From Bifidobacterium callitrichidarum (GTDB lineage Bacteria; Actinomycetota; Actinomycetes; Actinomycetales; Bifidobacteriaceae), in contig NZ_QFFM01000012.1 of the NCBI RefSeq assembly GCF_003129905.1, forward strand, positions 1-64,000: a stretch of DNA of 64,000 nt. Direction: 5' to 3'. The notes beneath the pieces are model-generated. The model saw only the letters and a list, made by a program, of their open reading frames with translations, had not been told where the DNA came from and did not search any database. Both the position numbers and the translations under genes were made by a program. Positions 15,750 through 24,504 of the stretch are shown here, in pieces; position 1 is the first letter of the stretch, and each line of letters starts with the position of its first letter.

Positions 15750-16465
15750 CACTGATTCTCCTTGTTGAAGACGCGGTCGAAGAATTCAGCGCCGTCATCG
15801 GTTTGCAACTGTTGTTCGATGATCCGACCGGCACGCATATAGTCGACGGAGATCATGATGAACCGGTCGAGTCCGATACCAAGGATGATGCCGCGGACTA
15901 GCCAGACCCACCAGTCGCCGGCAGGTATCGCGAACGTGAGGCCGAACGCGATGCCCACGATGGTGAAGGTTATGACGACCTTTTTCAGTTGACGGACACT
16001 GTCTATCAGGGCGTTCTTCATGCGTTCGGCGTCATCGGACATGATTCTTCCTTCTGGTTTCAAATCGTTGGACATTGGAATCAGGGGCATGTTGCGTCGG
16101 ACCATGCTCTCGTTCACCGACAGTGGTTCTCCCAACCACCTCTCCCCACCGATATATGCGCTATGGCGGATGAGCCACCAATGATCCGTCGAATCGTGCA
16201 GGAAAACGGAGCCAATGGCGGACTGATACAGTCCCGGCTTGTAGATCATCAGCTCAGGTAGGCGGAGAATCGACCGAATATCACTTGACTGAATCCATGC
16301 TTTGGATCTTCTGTCCGGCGTGTATACGAGGACTTTTGATTCGCGCACCTGTCCGGCGTAGTCCAGCGCAGCCGAAGCCTCCCGGTCGCGCAATACAATC
16401 AGATCGTCCTTCTGCAGCATGTCCGGTCCGGTGAACCTGAGCATCACCATCTGTGGATAGGTCAC
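15749..16465 (-). CDS. PGLY-family protein with C-terminal membrane helices
   Basis: 238 aa, GTG start coupled to the upstream stop. Residues 8-130 form a domain shared with 31271-31903 and 32683-33096: TGPDMLQKDDLIVLRD, AWIQSSDIRSILRL and KPGLYQS. Residues about 160-205 contain two hydrophobic helices. An internal ATG at codon 142 has a perfect AAGGA site 7 nt upstream, so the membrane part may also be made separately. Confidence 0.72.
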   Translation of the reverse strand: MTYPQMVMLRFTGPDMLQKDDLIVLRDREASAALDYAGQVRESKVLVYTPDRRSKAWIQSSDIRSILRLPELMIYKPGLYQSAIGSVFLHDSTDHWWLIRHSAYIGGERWLGEPLSVNESMVRRNMPLIPMSNDLKPEGRIMSDDAERMKNALIDSVRQLKKVVITFTIVGIAFGLTFAIPAGDWWVWLVRGIILGIGLDRFIMISVDYMRAGRIIEQQLQTDDGAEFFDRVFNKENQ

Positions 16466-16809
16466 GAGCTCATGCCCATCCGTGCCTGGATTGTCCCATC
16501 TTCATCAATCGTCTCAGGTTTCCTGTGATCGCGGGTAATGAGCACGACCCAGCCGAACAAGGGGAACATTCTGAATTCACCGCTCGCGGTCAGGGCTTTG
16601 GCGAGTCGTTCCGCCTCCGGTCTGGCACTCGGCTGCTGTTTCTCCTCGTCCCAGCCGACCGACAGGACCACTTTCTTGAGCAGCCCGTGGTGGGCTTTCT
16701 TCCAAGCCCAGCTGACGAGCGCGCCCAGCAGGTTGTTCACACCCCACAGGATGAGTACGCCCAAGGCGATGGCGAACGGGGTGAGCACTCCCAGCCAATA
16801 GTCGTTCAA
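16462..16809 (-). CDS. membrane protein, 115 aa
   Basis: I choose the TTG start at 16809: AAGGAG lies 6 nt upstream and TTGA overlaps the preceding stop, as elsewhere in these operons. One transmembrane segment at residues about 6-30 and a soluble domain with a GEFRMFPLFGWVVLITRD strand pair. Confidence 0.68.
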   Translation of the reverse strand: MNDYWLGVLTPFAIALGVLILWGVNNLLGALVSWAWKKAHHGLLKKVVLSVGWDEEKQQPSARPEAERLAKALTASGEFRMFPLFGWVVLITRDHRKPETIDEDGTIQARMGMSS

Positions 16810-17429
16810 GCGAGGCTCCTTGCTTCGGCGGTCCGGTAGATCCATGCGGGGACGCCGAACTTCTTCATGCAGTTGCCTTCGACCCAGCAGCGGGCCAACG
16901 GGTTCGACTCCTCCGGATGGATTACAGTCTGATGCTCTTTCGAATATTCTTCGGACAGGTCGGAGCAGACCTTCCGGAATCCCGTCAAAGCGTCGTCCAG
17001 GCTCTGTTTGCCGGAATCCAGGCCAAGGCGCAGCGCATACCAGGATTGCACGTTGTCCAACAGTTCCTCGGGCAGTCCGGCCTCCAACCAGGACAGTGCG
17101 GCGGCGACGATGAACCCACGCCAGATGTGCGGGTCATCATTGTTGGCGACACGGAAGGATTGGATGGCGCGACGCATACGGTTGCCGCCATCCTGTTCGA
17201 GCATGCTCAGGCAGCGCACGTAATCCTGTTTGGCGATGGGATACCTGCGATCCTCGTGGCTGGTCAGATGCCAGCCTTTGCAGATGGGGCAATGGTAGGT
17301 GCGGCATTCACGTCGGCGTAGGGATGCTGAGCCTTTGCATTGGGCGAGCGCGAGTTTCGCGTCGAATGAGCTGGCGTACCTGTTCTTGCCGGTCTTGCAG
17401 TGGCCTTGGCGCTTGACGATTTTTTCCAT
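16806..17429 (-). CDS. zinc-finger protein, 207 aa
   Basis: The N-terminus carries C...C...CPICKGWHLTS (residues about 11-55), a zinc-binding pattern common in plasmid and phage proteins that convert tRNA-like basic tracts into DNA or RNA contacts. The rest is helical. First gene of the long operon behind the promoter at 17541. Function unknown. Confidence 0.75.
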   Translation of the reverse strand: MEKIVKRQGHCKTGKNRYASSFDAKLALAQCKGSASLRRRECRTYHCPICKGWHLTSHEDRRYPIAKQDYVRCLSMLEQDGGNRMRRAIQSFRVANNDDPHIWRGFIVAAALSWLEAGLPEELLDNVQSWYALRLGLDSGKQSLDDALTGFRKVCSDLSEEYSKEHQTVIHPEESNPLARCWVEGNCMKKFGVPAWIYRTAEARSLA

Positions 17430-17540
17430 GGTCAGCGCGCTTCCCGATGGCTGGTGGTGTGGTTGTGGTTATGCATGTGCGTGCTCCTTCTCCCTTGTTG
17501 TGGGGTTGCTCTGTGTTCGGGTTTGAAAACCCGACTTAAC

Positions 17541-17584
17541 GTGTGGACATTTTCAGAGTAGCACCATATTGGGTGAGACACGCG
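17541..17584 (-). promoter_or_regulatory. shared tripartite promoter
   Basis: Minus-strand CGCGTGTCT, 15 nt, TACTCT, 6 nt, GTCCACAC, 112 nt before the 17429 gene. Confidence 0.68.
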
Positions 17585-17632
17585 GAGAACAAAAACCGAA
17601 GAACCCCGGCCGCGAGCATCAGGCGTATCCGC

Positions 17633-18004
17633 TCACGGTCTCGCTCTTTTCGCGAATGGAGGCCGCATACTCCCCGAATCACGTTTCACGTCAAGGAGCA
17701 GCCACATGATTCCGCCGACGAAGACGGTCACGGCCGCAACCCAGACGACGGCGACAAGCCAAGGCCGGTCGGCAACGGCCGAGCCGACAGTCACCGCGAT
17801 GGACGAATCCCACTGATCAAGCGGATACCAGACGGCAAACAGGGCGGACAGGATGAGATGCGGCCAGCGAATCCGATGTTTGACGACCATGGTCAGGATG
17901 AGGCATACGGCGAGCGAAAGCGCCAGCCAATGCGACACCCATAGTGATGCTCCCGCGACGTCCCGCGCGATTCCACCGATAGTGGCCGGATCGGCGGCGC
18001 TCAT
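17633..18004 (-). CDS. membrane protein, 123 aa
   Basis: ATGA overlap with the gene at 18001. Three or four hydrophobic segments (for example LALSLAVCLILTMVV and WLVAVVWVAAVTVFVGGI). Last gene of the GC-rich operon that starts at 21675. Confidence 0.72.
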   Translation of the reverse strand: MSAADPATIGGIARDVAGASLWVSHWLALSLAVCLILTMVVKHRIRWPHLILSALFAVWYPLDQWDSSIAVTVGSAVADRPWLVAVVWVAAVTVFVGGIMWLLLDVKRDSGSMRPPFAKRARP

Positions 18005-18819
18005 GCGAGCCTCCCCCATTCGGCGGCCAGCGTCTCCGGATCCGAATAGGTGCGTCCCTCCCATTCGAGGCCCGTGACGTGCCCGTCCGTGTCGCGGACG
18101 ACGGTCGCGCCCGTCCGCGGGCCGTCCGCGCCGCGTTGCGCCTCGACGCGCATGAGGCGGCCGTCCGCGGCCTTCCGCGTCCAGATCGTCCAGTCGGGGA
18201 ACGGCAGCCCGTCGCGCATGATGCCGATGACATGCTCGGTTTCCGTCATGCGTTCGAAATCGCGTTTCGCGGCTTCGGTCGCATACCGGTAGACGTCGCC
18301 GCGGCGACGCAGCGCCGTCGGCTGCAGCGAGTCGACAAGCGTCCCGTCCCAGTCGTCGTGACGGATGACGACCGGGTGATCCGGGCTGAATCCGCCGGCC
18401 AGATGCCGGACGACCCATGTGGTCGGCAGGCGGTCCAGGTCGGGGAAGCCGTAGACCGTGTCCGTGCGTAGGCCGTCAGGGGACGTGGGCGGGTCGATGT
18501 CCTCCATGGCGACAGGGCCGAATATGGCGACCCTGACCTTCGGGTCCGGATCATCCTCGAACAGGCAGGAGAGCCGGTCGCGCAGGTAATCGTCTTCGGC
18601 AATGGCGCGCTTCGCCGTCAAGGGCATGGTGCGCGGGTCGTCGAGCAGGCCGGTCGCGTATCCGAAGCCGGCACCGGTCAGGGTCGGGACGTCCCGGACG
18701 TATTCGATATAGTCGCGCTCCTCCAACGGCCGGCACGCCGCGGCCGTGCCGACCGACCGACCGACGTCGAGCCGCAGGCGGAACAGCAGCAGATACGAGT
18801 CACGGGTCATGGACTTCAT
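18001..18819 (-). CDS. hypothetical protein, 272 aa, GRTYxDP C-terminal motif
   Basis: Soluble, GC-rich. Ends with WEGRTYSDPETLAAEWGRLA, a motif that returns at the ends of the proteins at 29980 and, more weakly, 50266. The start overlaps the ATP-grasp gene. No catalytic motif recognised. Confidence 0.75.
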   Translation of the reverse strand: MKSMTRDSYLLLFRLRLDVGRSVGTAAACRPLEERDYIEYVRDVPTLTGAGFGYATGLLDDPRTMPLTAKRAIAEDDYLRDRLSCLFEDDPDPKVRVAIFGPVAMEDIDPPTSPDGLRTDTVYGFPDLDRLPTTWVVRHLAGGFSPDHPVVIRHDDWDGTLVDSLQPTALRRRGDVYRYATEAAKRDFERMTETEHVIGIMRDGLPFPDWTIWTRKAADGRLMRVEAQRGADGPRTGATVVRDTDGHVTGLEWEGRTYSDPETLAAEWGRLA

Positions 18820-19889
18820 ATGTTCTCCTCCATGTCGGTTATGGGCCCGTCCACGAGCCTGGACAGCAGGCCGAAGGCGGGCGCGTCGTCGGGTATCGAG
18901 TACTCTTCGGGATGCCGGTTCACCGCGTCGAGCAGGATGTCCATGTCGAGGGCGTAGAGGCCGGCGTTCGTCTGGCTGTTGAGTTCGATGACGTGCGGCC
19001 GTCCGTCGTCTCCCACGTATAGGTCGATCACGTACGGGCCGGTCACGTCACTGGCGATGGTTTTGGCTACTTCGCGCGCGTATTCCGCGTACAGTTCGAC
19101 GATCGGCGGATGGGACTCGATGCTCCCGTCGTTGCGGATCTCCTCCATGCGCGGATCGAACCGCTCACCCCGGTTGTCGGCTGGCGTATACCGTTCGATG
19201 CAGCCGGCACCACACACGACCTCCCCGCCGATCACGTGGATGCGATACTCCCAGCGCATGCGCACCCGCTGTTGGACGAGGATCGCATCCGGCTCGCCCT
19301 CCCAGGAGAACGCGCCACCGTTCCACGTCCACAAGTCGAATGGGATACGGCGGGCCGGAGCGTCCGGTTCGAACGGATCCACATGCATGAACATGCCATC
19401 CGAATCAATGAACGCGGGAGGACAGTATTTCGGCTTCGCCGCGAACTTCACCACCACACCATCACCCGGATGCGCGACCAACATGGCCTTGACTGCCCCG
19501 TCCACGGATTCCTTGGAACAGGCGGCGAGCGCCACGTCGCGTCCCAGGTAGGGGCGTAGTGAGGTGAAGTCGGCGTATTGGTCGGCGTTGGATCGTTGGG
19601 CGAGTAGTTGGTCCAAGGTTGGATGGTATGGGATGGTTCCGTAGTGGGGCATGCGCATCATTTCGGGGTCGTTCTTGTAGGAGCGGCCTGTGATGCGGAC
19701 GGTGGGGTTGTCCAATAGGCGTGTGGATGCTTCCAGTCGGGCTGCCTGTTCCACCCATTTCTCCCGGTCGCCGCCGGCCGGGGTAGGTTCTCCCACGTAT
19801 TTGCGCCATACATCCGTGTAACGGTTGGGGATGCCGGTCATGTCGTCGGGCGCTTTGACAGGGATGACGTCGATGAGCCAATCGTTCAT
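18816..19889 (-). CDS. ATP-grasp family protein
   Basis: 357 aa; start MNDWLIDVIPVKAPD chosen because AGGAGG lies 8 nt upstream and it overlaps the preceding stop. Residues about 140-330 form an ATP-grasp fold: VVVKFAAKP, an ILVQQRVRMRWEYRIHVIGG strand pair and YVIDLYVGDDGRPHVIELNS, the Mg/ATP-binding end. Such enzymes join a carboxylate to an amine or thiol. The substrate is unknown; it resembles the DUF4343-type proteins of phages and plasmids. Confidence 0.78.
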   Translation of the reverse strand: MNDWLIDVIPVKAPDDMTGIPNRYTDVWRKYVGEPTPAGGDREKWVEQAARLEASTRLLDNPTVRITGRSYKNDPEMMRMPHYGTIPYHPTLDQLLAQRSNADQYADFTSLRPYLGRDVALAACSKESVDGAVKAMLVAHPGDGVVVKFAAKPKYCPPAFIDSDGMFMHVDPFEPDAPARRIPFDLWTWNGGAFSWEGEPDAILVQQRVRMRWEYRIHVIGGEVVCGAGCIERYTPADNRGERFDPRMEEIRNDGSIESHPPIVELYAEYAREVAKTIASDVTGPYVIDLYVGDDGRPHVIELNSQTNAGLYALDMDILLDAVNRHPEEYSIPDDAPAFGLLSRLVDGPITDMEENI

Positions 19890-20314
19890 GAGGTTTCCTC
19901 CTCTGGGATGGTTTCGGCGGGGTTGATTGTGGGGATTCGGTTGTGGCGGAGCCATGCGTCGGCCAGCCGGTTCAATAAATCGGTTTCGGTGGCGAAACCA
20001 TATCGAGTGCGGTCGAGTCGGCAGGCGAGCGCTATACCATCATTGTCCGCGAGACGGAACACTGGCCCGGTCGGGTCGATGATCAGCGCCCGGTCGTCGT
20101 CGGCAGCATACAGGTCGATCAGTCCAGCCGACTCCACGACCTGCAGGTCGTGACGGCATGCGAAGCGTTTCACCATGACCGTCAAACGGTAGTTTCGTTG
20201 GAAGCGTGCCTCCATGCGCGTCGTGTCGTCGTCGGTGAACCGGTAGGCGAGGGTGATGCGACGGGCCTTGCGTAAACCGTCCATGTCGTGTGTGGCTTCG
20301 GTTGGTTCGCTCAT
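19886..20314 (-). CDS. hypothetical protein, 142 aa
   Basis: Start MSEPTEATHDMDGLRK with AAGGAG 5 nt upstream; the longer frame reads like a shadow. Soluble, Asp/Arg-rich, alternating strands and helices. Coupled to the phosphoesterase and ATP-grasp genes by ATGA overlaps. Confidence 0.73.
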   Translation of the reverse strand: MSEPTEATHDMDGLRKARRITLAYRFTDDDTTRMEARFQRNYRLTVMVKRFACRHDLQVVESAGLIDLYAADDDRALIIDPTGPVFRLADNDGIALACRLDRTRYGFATETDLLNRLADAWLRHNRIPTINPAETIPEEETS

Positions 20315-20991
20315 GCGTGCTCCTTGTCGGAGTATCGTTCCGCCTCTTTCGGATCGAACAATGGGGCCAGCTCCTCCAATGCGACGGGGCGACGCCAAGC
20401 GTCCCAACCGATGTGGATTTGCGTGTATCCGCCGGGTCGGCCGTCGAAGTCGAATACATGCCGGTTATGCGTGTGCCCGTGCAAAAGGGTTTCGTGCGGG
20501 TTGCCGGTCCACACTGGCGCATCCTTGGCGAGTTTGAGACTGGTGGCGTTCGTCGCCTGCTCGGGGATCACACTGCCATCCATGAGATGCCGCCATTGGA
20601 AATGGCTGAGAATCAACTGACGCCCATCGTCAAGATAGATGCGCCCCTGACAGGCGATCTCCCCAAACAACGGGTACAGCTCCGTGAAAATGGCCCCGTT
20701 GGAGCGGGTCTCGTGGTTGCCGAGGATGAGATGCCGACGCTTCACCGGCACATTCAACCGCGCCAGATTCTCCACGGCGATATCCATACTGCGACGTGAA
20801 CCCGAGCTCACGTCACCGAGGATATACAACTCATCCGCCTTACCCGCATGCGCGTTGATCACATCCAACACGCGCCGGTCATGCGCGGCGGACAACGCCC
20901 AATCCTCACGATCAGGCTCCACATGTCCCGCACGGATGCCGGCGACGAACGGATGCCCGAAATGCAAGTCCGAAGTGAAATAGACAGTCAT
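20311..20991 (-). CDS. metallophosphoesterase
   Basis: 226 aa; start MTVYFTSDLHFGHPF chosen for its AAGGAGG site. Calcineurin-type motifs are all present: DLHFGH, GDVSS, GNHE, HF and GHTH. It hydrolyses a phosphomono- or diester with a two-metal centre. Related to, but distinct from, the enzyme at 47680. Confidence 0.85.
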   Translation of the reverse strand: MTVYFTSDLHFGHPFVAGIRAGHVEPDREDWALSAAHDRRVLDVINAHAGKADELYILGDVSSGSRRSMDIAVENLARLNVPVKRRHLILGNHETRSNGAIFTELYPLFGEIACQGRIYLDDGRQLILSHFQWRHLMDGSVIPEQATNATSLKLAKDAPVWTGNPHETLLHGHTHNRHVFDFDGRPGGYTQIHIGWDAWRRPVALEELAPLFDPKEAERYSDKEHA

Positions 20992-21380
20992 GCCACAACC
21001 TCCTTCATGGCTTCGCACGCCTCACGGGCCAGTTTCAACGTTTCCCGGTACACGTCCTCGAACGTGCGCTGCTCGATGCGCGGCTCGGGCAGACCATGCT
21101 CAAGACAGAACAGGCGGATGTCATCATCCATGTCATGCCCGTCCAAGGTGATCACCGAATCATGCAAATGCATCATGTCGAAGCCGATCCAGCCGTCCTC
21201 ATCGGGGCCGTAGGTGATGCCGCCGTGCACGCGGGTCGGGATCTCCCAATCCTCCATGTCACGCCACGGATGTTCCTCCGGAAGGTTCACGTATCCGTTC
21301 CATGCGAAGAAATCCGGGTGTGCGGCGATACGCCACATGATGTCCTCGTACAGGCCCTCGCGGACCGCATTCGTCAGCAT
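20988..21380 (-). CDS. hypothetical protein, 130 aa
   Basis: Start MLTNAVREGLYEDIMW with a GGGAG site. Acidic, with aromatic-rich N-terminal half and a helical end (TFEDVYRETLKLAREAC). No family recognised. Confidence 0.72.
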   Translation of the reverse strand: MLTNAVREGLYEDIMWRIAAHPDFFAWNGYVNLPEEHPWRDMEDWEIPTRVHGGITYGPDEDGWIGFDMMHLHDSVITLDGHDMDDDIRLFCLEHGLPEPRIEQRTFEDVYRETLKLAREACEAMKEVVA

Positions 21381-21393
21381 GGCACTCCCCTTC

Positions 21394-21675
21394 TCACATG
21401 TTCGCGACCGTGATGACGGCGGCCGGATCGTAGTCGTCCATGCCGGCGCCGATGACCGGGAACATGGCGACGAACGACCCCTTGCGCTCGTAGAGTGTTT
21501 CGAAGGCGTGCGCGACCATTGCCGCGTCCGCATGTCGCACCGCGTGAACTACGCGATGGTCGGGGCATGTGGTCGTCTGCGCCTTCTCGTCGAAACGGTA
21601 CAGGCGCTTCCCGTTGGCCGCGTCGACTGCGTCCACGAAGCCGTCGCCCACGAAAATGTTGATGGTGTTGCTCAT
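21394..21675 (-). CDS. hypothetical protein, 93 aa
   Basis: First gene of the operon, 63 nt behind the promoter at 21738. Contains CPDHRVVHAVRHADAAMV. Soluble, unknown. Confidence 0.72.
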   Translation of the reverse strand: MSNTINIFVGDGFVDAVDAANGKRLYRFDEKAQTTTCPDHRVVHAVRHADAAMVAHAFETLYERKGSFVAMFPVIGAGMDDYDPAAVITVANM

Positions 21676-21737
21676 GGTTGTTCTCCTCTCCTGTTGACGA
21701 TGTTTTTTCGTCTGTTTTGTTTTGCTCTATCTATTTT

Positions 21738-21781
21738 GTGTGGACGTTTACAGTATATATGTTTTGGAAGAACGACACGCC
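21738..21781 (-). promoter_or_regulatory. shared tripartite promoter, perfect copy
   Basis: Minus-strand GGCGTGTCG, 15 nt, TATACT, 6 nt, GTCCACAC, with no deviation from the consensus. Confidence 0.85.
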
Positions 21782-21908
21782 GCAAAACAAAAACCACGCC
21801 AAACTGAAAACCGCGACACGCCGAAGCGCCGGAACCACCGACTTGTCCGGTTGTACCAATCAGAGGTTCGGAAGAGCCGAACCCAAACAGAAAGGAACCG
21901 CCGTCAAC

Positions 21909-23226
21909 TTACCTCGCCCTTACGGACGAGGCTTGTCCCTGTCCAGCAGTAGTCATGGTCGACTCCCCTTTGGGGTGTCTCCTGCCTTTGGTACCTCGAT
22001 TGGAGGCTGACGGAACATCATGGGATCGTTGACTGGACCCCTCCATGTCCGGCTTGCCGGATATGGATTCCAACACGGTCATGTAACCGCGTTGGCGTAT
22101 GTTCATGGCGGCTATCCTGTCGTCGTTGGATTGGTAGCCGCAGTTCGCGCAAACGTATTCGTGCCGGGTTTTCTTTCGGTTGGCTTTCCTGACCTGCCCG
22201 CAGATGGGGCATGCCTGGCTGGTGTAGGCGGGGTCGATCAGTACGACCGTATGCCCGTTGAGCCGGGCCTTGTATTCGATCAGCTGGCGCAACTGGTGGA
22301 ACGCCCAGGACACTTGCACGTAGCGGCGGCTTTTCCGGACCCGTTCCGTGGTTTCGCGGATGCCCGTGAGGTCTTCGAGCACGATGAGCGTCGGCTGCTT
22401 GCATTGGTTGACGAGTGCCTTGGCGACCTGATGGTTCAGGTCACGCATCCAACGGTTTTCTCGATGGCCGATTGCGTTGAGCCGTTTCCTCGCGCTGCGG
22501 GTGCCGCGTTTCTGCAGACTGGTTCGGAGCGCCTGGTATTGCGCGCGTTTCTGTATCACCTCCTTCCCGTTGAAGAATCGGGTGACACCGTAACTGTCAT
22601 AGCTTACGGCGAGGAATCGCATGCCCAGGTCGACGCCCATGATGTTCCTGGGTGTCTGCTGGTCGGGGATGGTGAGCGTGATGGGCAGGAACAGGAGCCA
22701 TTTGCCGTTGCGGGGGGATGAGCCGCGCGGTCCCGTAGACGCCTTTCCTCCGGTTCTCGGGGATGTGCGTCCAGTCGACGGGCAGTTTGATCCGTCCTTG
22801 GAGCGTGTTCAGGCTCAACCGGCCGTCCTTGAGGAGCGAATAGTCGCGGTTCCATACGAGGTCGTAGCCGGCGGACGTGTATCTGGGGGCGTGTCTGGTG
22901 TTCCAGGGGCTTCCCTGGTTTTCCCGGATGGTCCGGTAGTTGCTGATCACGCGGATGATGGCCGACTGGGCCATCTGCGCGCCCAACCCGTACCTGCTGC
23001 GGTTCTCCCGGTAGGTGAGCTGGTTCAGTTCCTTCTGTTTGAGCGTCCTGTGCTTGCGTGCGGTCCGGCTGACCAGGTCGCAGGCGTGCAGGTATGCCTC
23101 GCAGGTGCGGGTGAGGAGGCTGGCTTGTTCAGGGGATGGTTGGAGGAGGAGCGTGTAGGTGAGCGTGATCTCGGCCAACGGTCTCCTCCTTCCATTCCAC
23201 GAAGAATCTTCAATTACCATTATCAT
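21909..23226 (-). pseudogene. tnpB: TnpB (OrfB) transposon gene, frameshifted
   Basis: Two frames make one TnpB: the N-terminal part (23226 to about 22715) with a conserved RYTSAGYDLVWN region, then MGVDLGMRFLAVSYDS, IVLEDLTG, zinc ribbon CPICGQ...CANCG and DDRIAAMNI. The RuvC residues D, E and D are all kept. The shift is at a run of six Cs on the minus strand (22712-22717); one C fewer joins the frames. TnpB is an RNA-guided nuclease of IS200/IS605- and IS607-type elements. No tnpA is present. Confidence 0.85.
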
Positions 23227-23282
23227 TATATCATGTTATTGAAAGAAAGGGGATGCGCTCCTCCCCGCCCTCACGGATGAGG
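21916..23282 (-). mobile_element. TnpB-only insertion element
   Basis: Near-identical 16-nt words GCCCTTACGGACGAGG (21916-21931) and GCCCTCACGGATGAGG (23267-23282) lie in the same orientation at the two ends and each sits in a small hairpin, as expected for IS605/IS607-group ends. The exact ends cannot be fixed without an empty site. A guide RNA would be encoded over the 3' end of tnpB, near 21910. Confidence 0.7.
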
Positions 23283-23303
23283 TCTCCGCGCTAACAAAAA
23301 AGG

Positions 23304-23612
23304 ATGAACGGCATCAACAACATCAAGCTCGACTACAACATCGCGGACATGTACGCCCTCATCGCCAAGCAGCACGACCTCGTCGTCGCCAACCAGCTCT
23401 TCAACCAGCTCATCGAGGAAGGCGAATCCCCGCTCAACGTTATCTTCTGCGCATCCCTCGGCCTCTACGATTACTTCGAGGAAGGCTTTGACCTGTGGGA
23501 TGATATCTTCAACCGTCTTGAAAACCGCTTCGAGTACCATCGCGACGACTGCGTGCTGGCCGCCGTGTTCCTCGAACTGGTCGTCATCGACGCACACCAG
23601 TCCGGGGACTGA
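23304..23612 (+). CDS. hypothetical acidic protein, 102 aa
   Basis: MNGINNIKLDYNIADMYAL start; helical and acidic. It begins 22 nt after the end repeat of the TnpB element, so its original promoter may have been displaced. The ribosome site AAAAAAGG is very close to the ATG. Convergent with the gene at 23698 across a long inverted repeat. Confidence 0.65.
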   Translation: MNGINNIKLDYNIADMYALIAKQHDLVVANQLFNQLIEEGESPLNVIFCASLGLYDYFEEGFDLWDDIFNRLENRFEYHRDDCVLAAVFLELVVIDAHQSGD

Positions 23613-23621
23613 TCATTATTT

Positions 23622-23675
23622 AATCAACATGTTGTTCATTTAGTCAACAAACGTTAAATGAACAACATGTTGATT
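23622..23675. terminator. 21-bp perfect inverted repeat between convergent genes
   Basis: Arms 23622-23642 and 23655-23675 are perfect complements with a 12-nt loop; each arm contains the palindrome CAACATGTTG. It serves both convergent genes as a likely bidirectional terminator. The AT-rich arms stand out in GC-rich surroundings. Confidence 0.7.
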
Positions 23676-23697
23676 GTTTAGGCTTCCGAATCGACCG

Positions 23698-24027
23698 CTA
23701 ATCGATTACCGCGCCATCCACGGCCGACCTGACAACTATATGAACGTTTAAGCCAACGGCCCTCGCATAATCAAACAAAGTGTCGGCTATATCTGTGACG
23801 CCTTCCTCGATGTCCTGCACCTCGCCGGGGGTGACGGCCATGCGTTTGGCGACGGCTTCAATCGTGTACTGTTCCGGCTTGCCGGTGGCTTCCGCATTAT
23901 GCTTCCGGCAGGCGGACAGTTTCCTGATCAGCTCGACTTCCTCCCCGACCAAGGCGGTACCCGCGTCCAGCTCGTCGAAGCCGGCCTCAGTGAAATCCAT
24001 TTCCATGAAATGCTCCAGATCCCGCAC
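23698..24027 (-). CDS. XRE-type HTH protein, 109 aa
   Basis: GTG start 2 nt after the MazG-like gene. Residues about 55-100 form a helix-turn-helix (YTIEAVAKRMAVTPGEVQ then TDIADTLFDYARAVG), as in Xre antitoxin-like regulators. Likely regulates its own operon; inferred. Confidence 0.72.
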   Translation of the reverse strand: MRDLEHFMEMDFTEAGFDELDAGTALVGEEVELIRKLSACRKHNAEATGKPEQYTIEAVAKRMAVTPGEVQDIEEGVTDIADTLFDYARAVGLNVHIVVRSAVDGAVID

Positions 24028-24029
24028 TT

Positions 24030-24389
24030 TTACATGCGTCCTCTCGCCCGGTTCCTCTCAAGGCACGCCTGCATCGCGTCCGTGATCTCCTCGTCGGTGA
24101 TGTCGTAGGCGACGGCGAGGTTGGCGAGGGTCTGGAGCACGTCCGCGTATTCGGACAGCATCGCCTCCCGTCGCGCCGGCCTGTCCGTGTCCGACGATTT
24201 CAGCCAGTCCTTCGACGCCTCGGTGAGTTCGGCGGCCTCCTCCAGGGTCTTGACGGCCAGCCACTTGTCGCGTTCGAGACGCCCGAAGCTCGCGACCGGC
24301 GGGAACGTGACGGCCCGTCCGGTGCGGACGACGGGCGACGGGGCGCCGCCGGTCGGCTTCCAGGGTTTCATCGGCGTGGGTTCGGTCAT
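24030..24389 (-). CDS. MazG-like NTP pyrophosphohydrolase
   Basis: 119 aa. Start MTEPTPMKPWKPTGG with AAGGAG upstream. The core LERDKWLAVKTLEEAAELTE and RREAMLSEYADVLQTLANL carries the E..E and E..D metal-binding pattern of all-alpha NTP pyrophosphatases. It hydrolyses a (d)NTP to NMP; the substrate is unknown. Confidence 0.78.
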   Translation of the reverse strand: MTEPTPMKPWKPTGGAPSPVVRTGRAVTFPPVASFGRLERDKWLAVKTLEEAAELTEASKDWLKSSDTDRPARREAMLSEYADVLQTLANLAVAYDITDEEITDAMQACLERNRARGRM

Positions 24390-24504
24390 GATCGGTTCGG
24401 CTCCTTCCGGGCTCGGATGCTGTCCGTCGTCAAGCGTAGTCGTGTCGGACGGCGGCCGGATGCGCGGAGGTATGCGTCGGGAACGCCACGACGGTGGCCG
24501 TCCG

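Noticed and set aside
24121-24504. N-terminal extension of the plus-strand membrane protein
   Set aside because: It overlaps the MazG-like gene on the other strand and is Ser/Arg-rich shadow sequence without a ribosome site.
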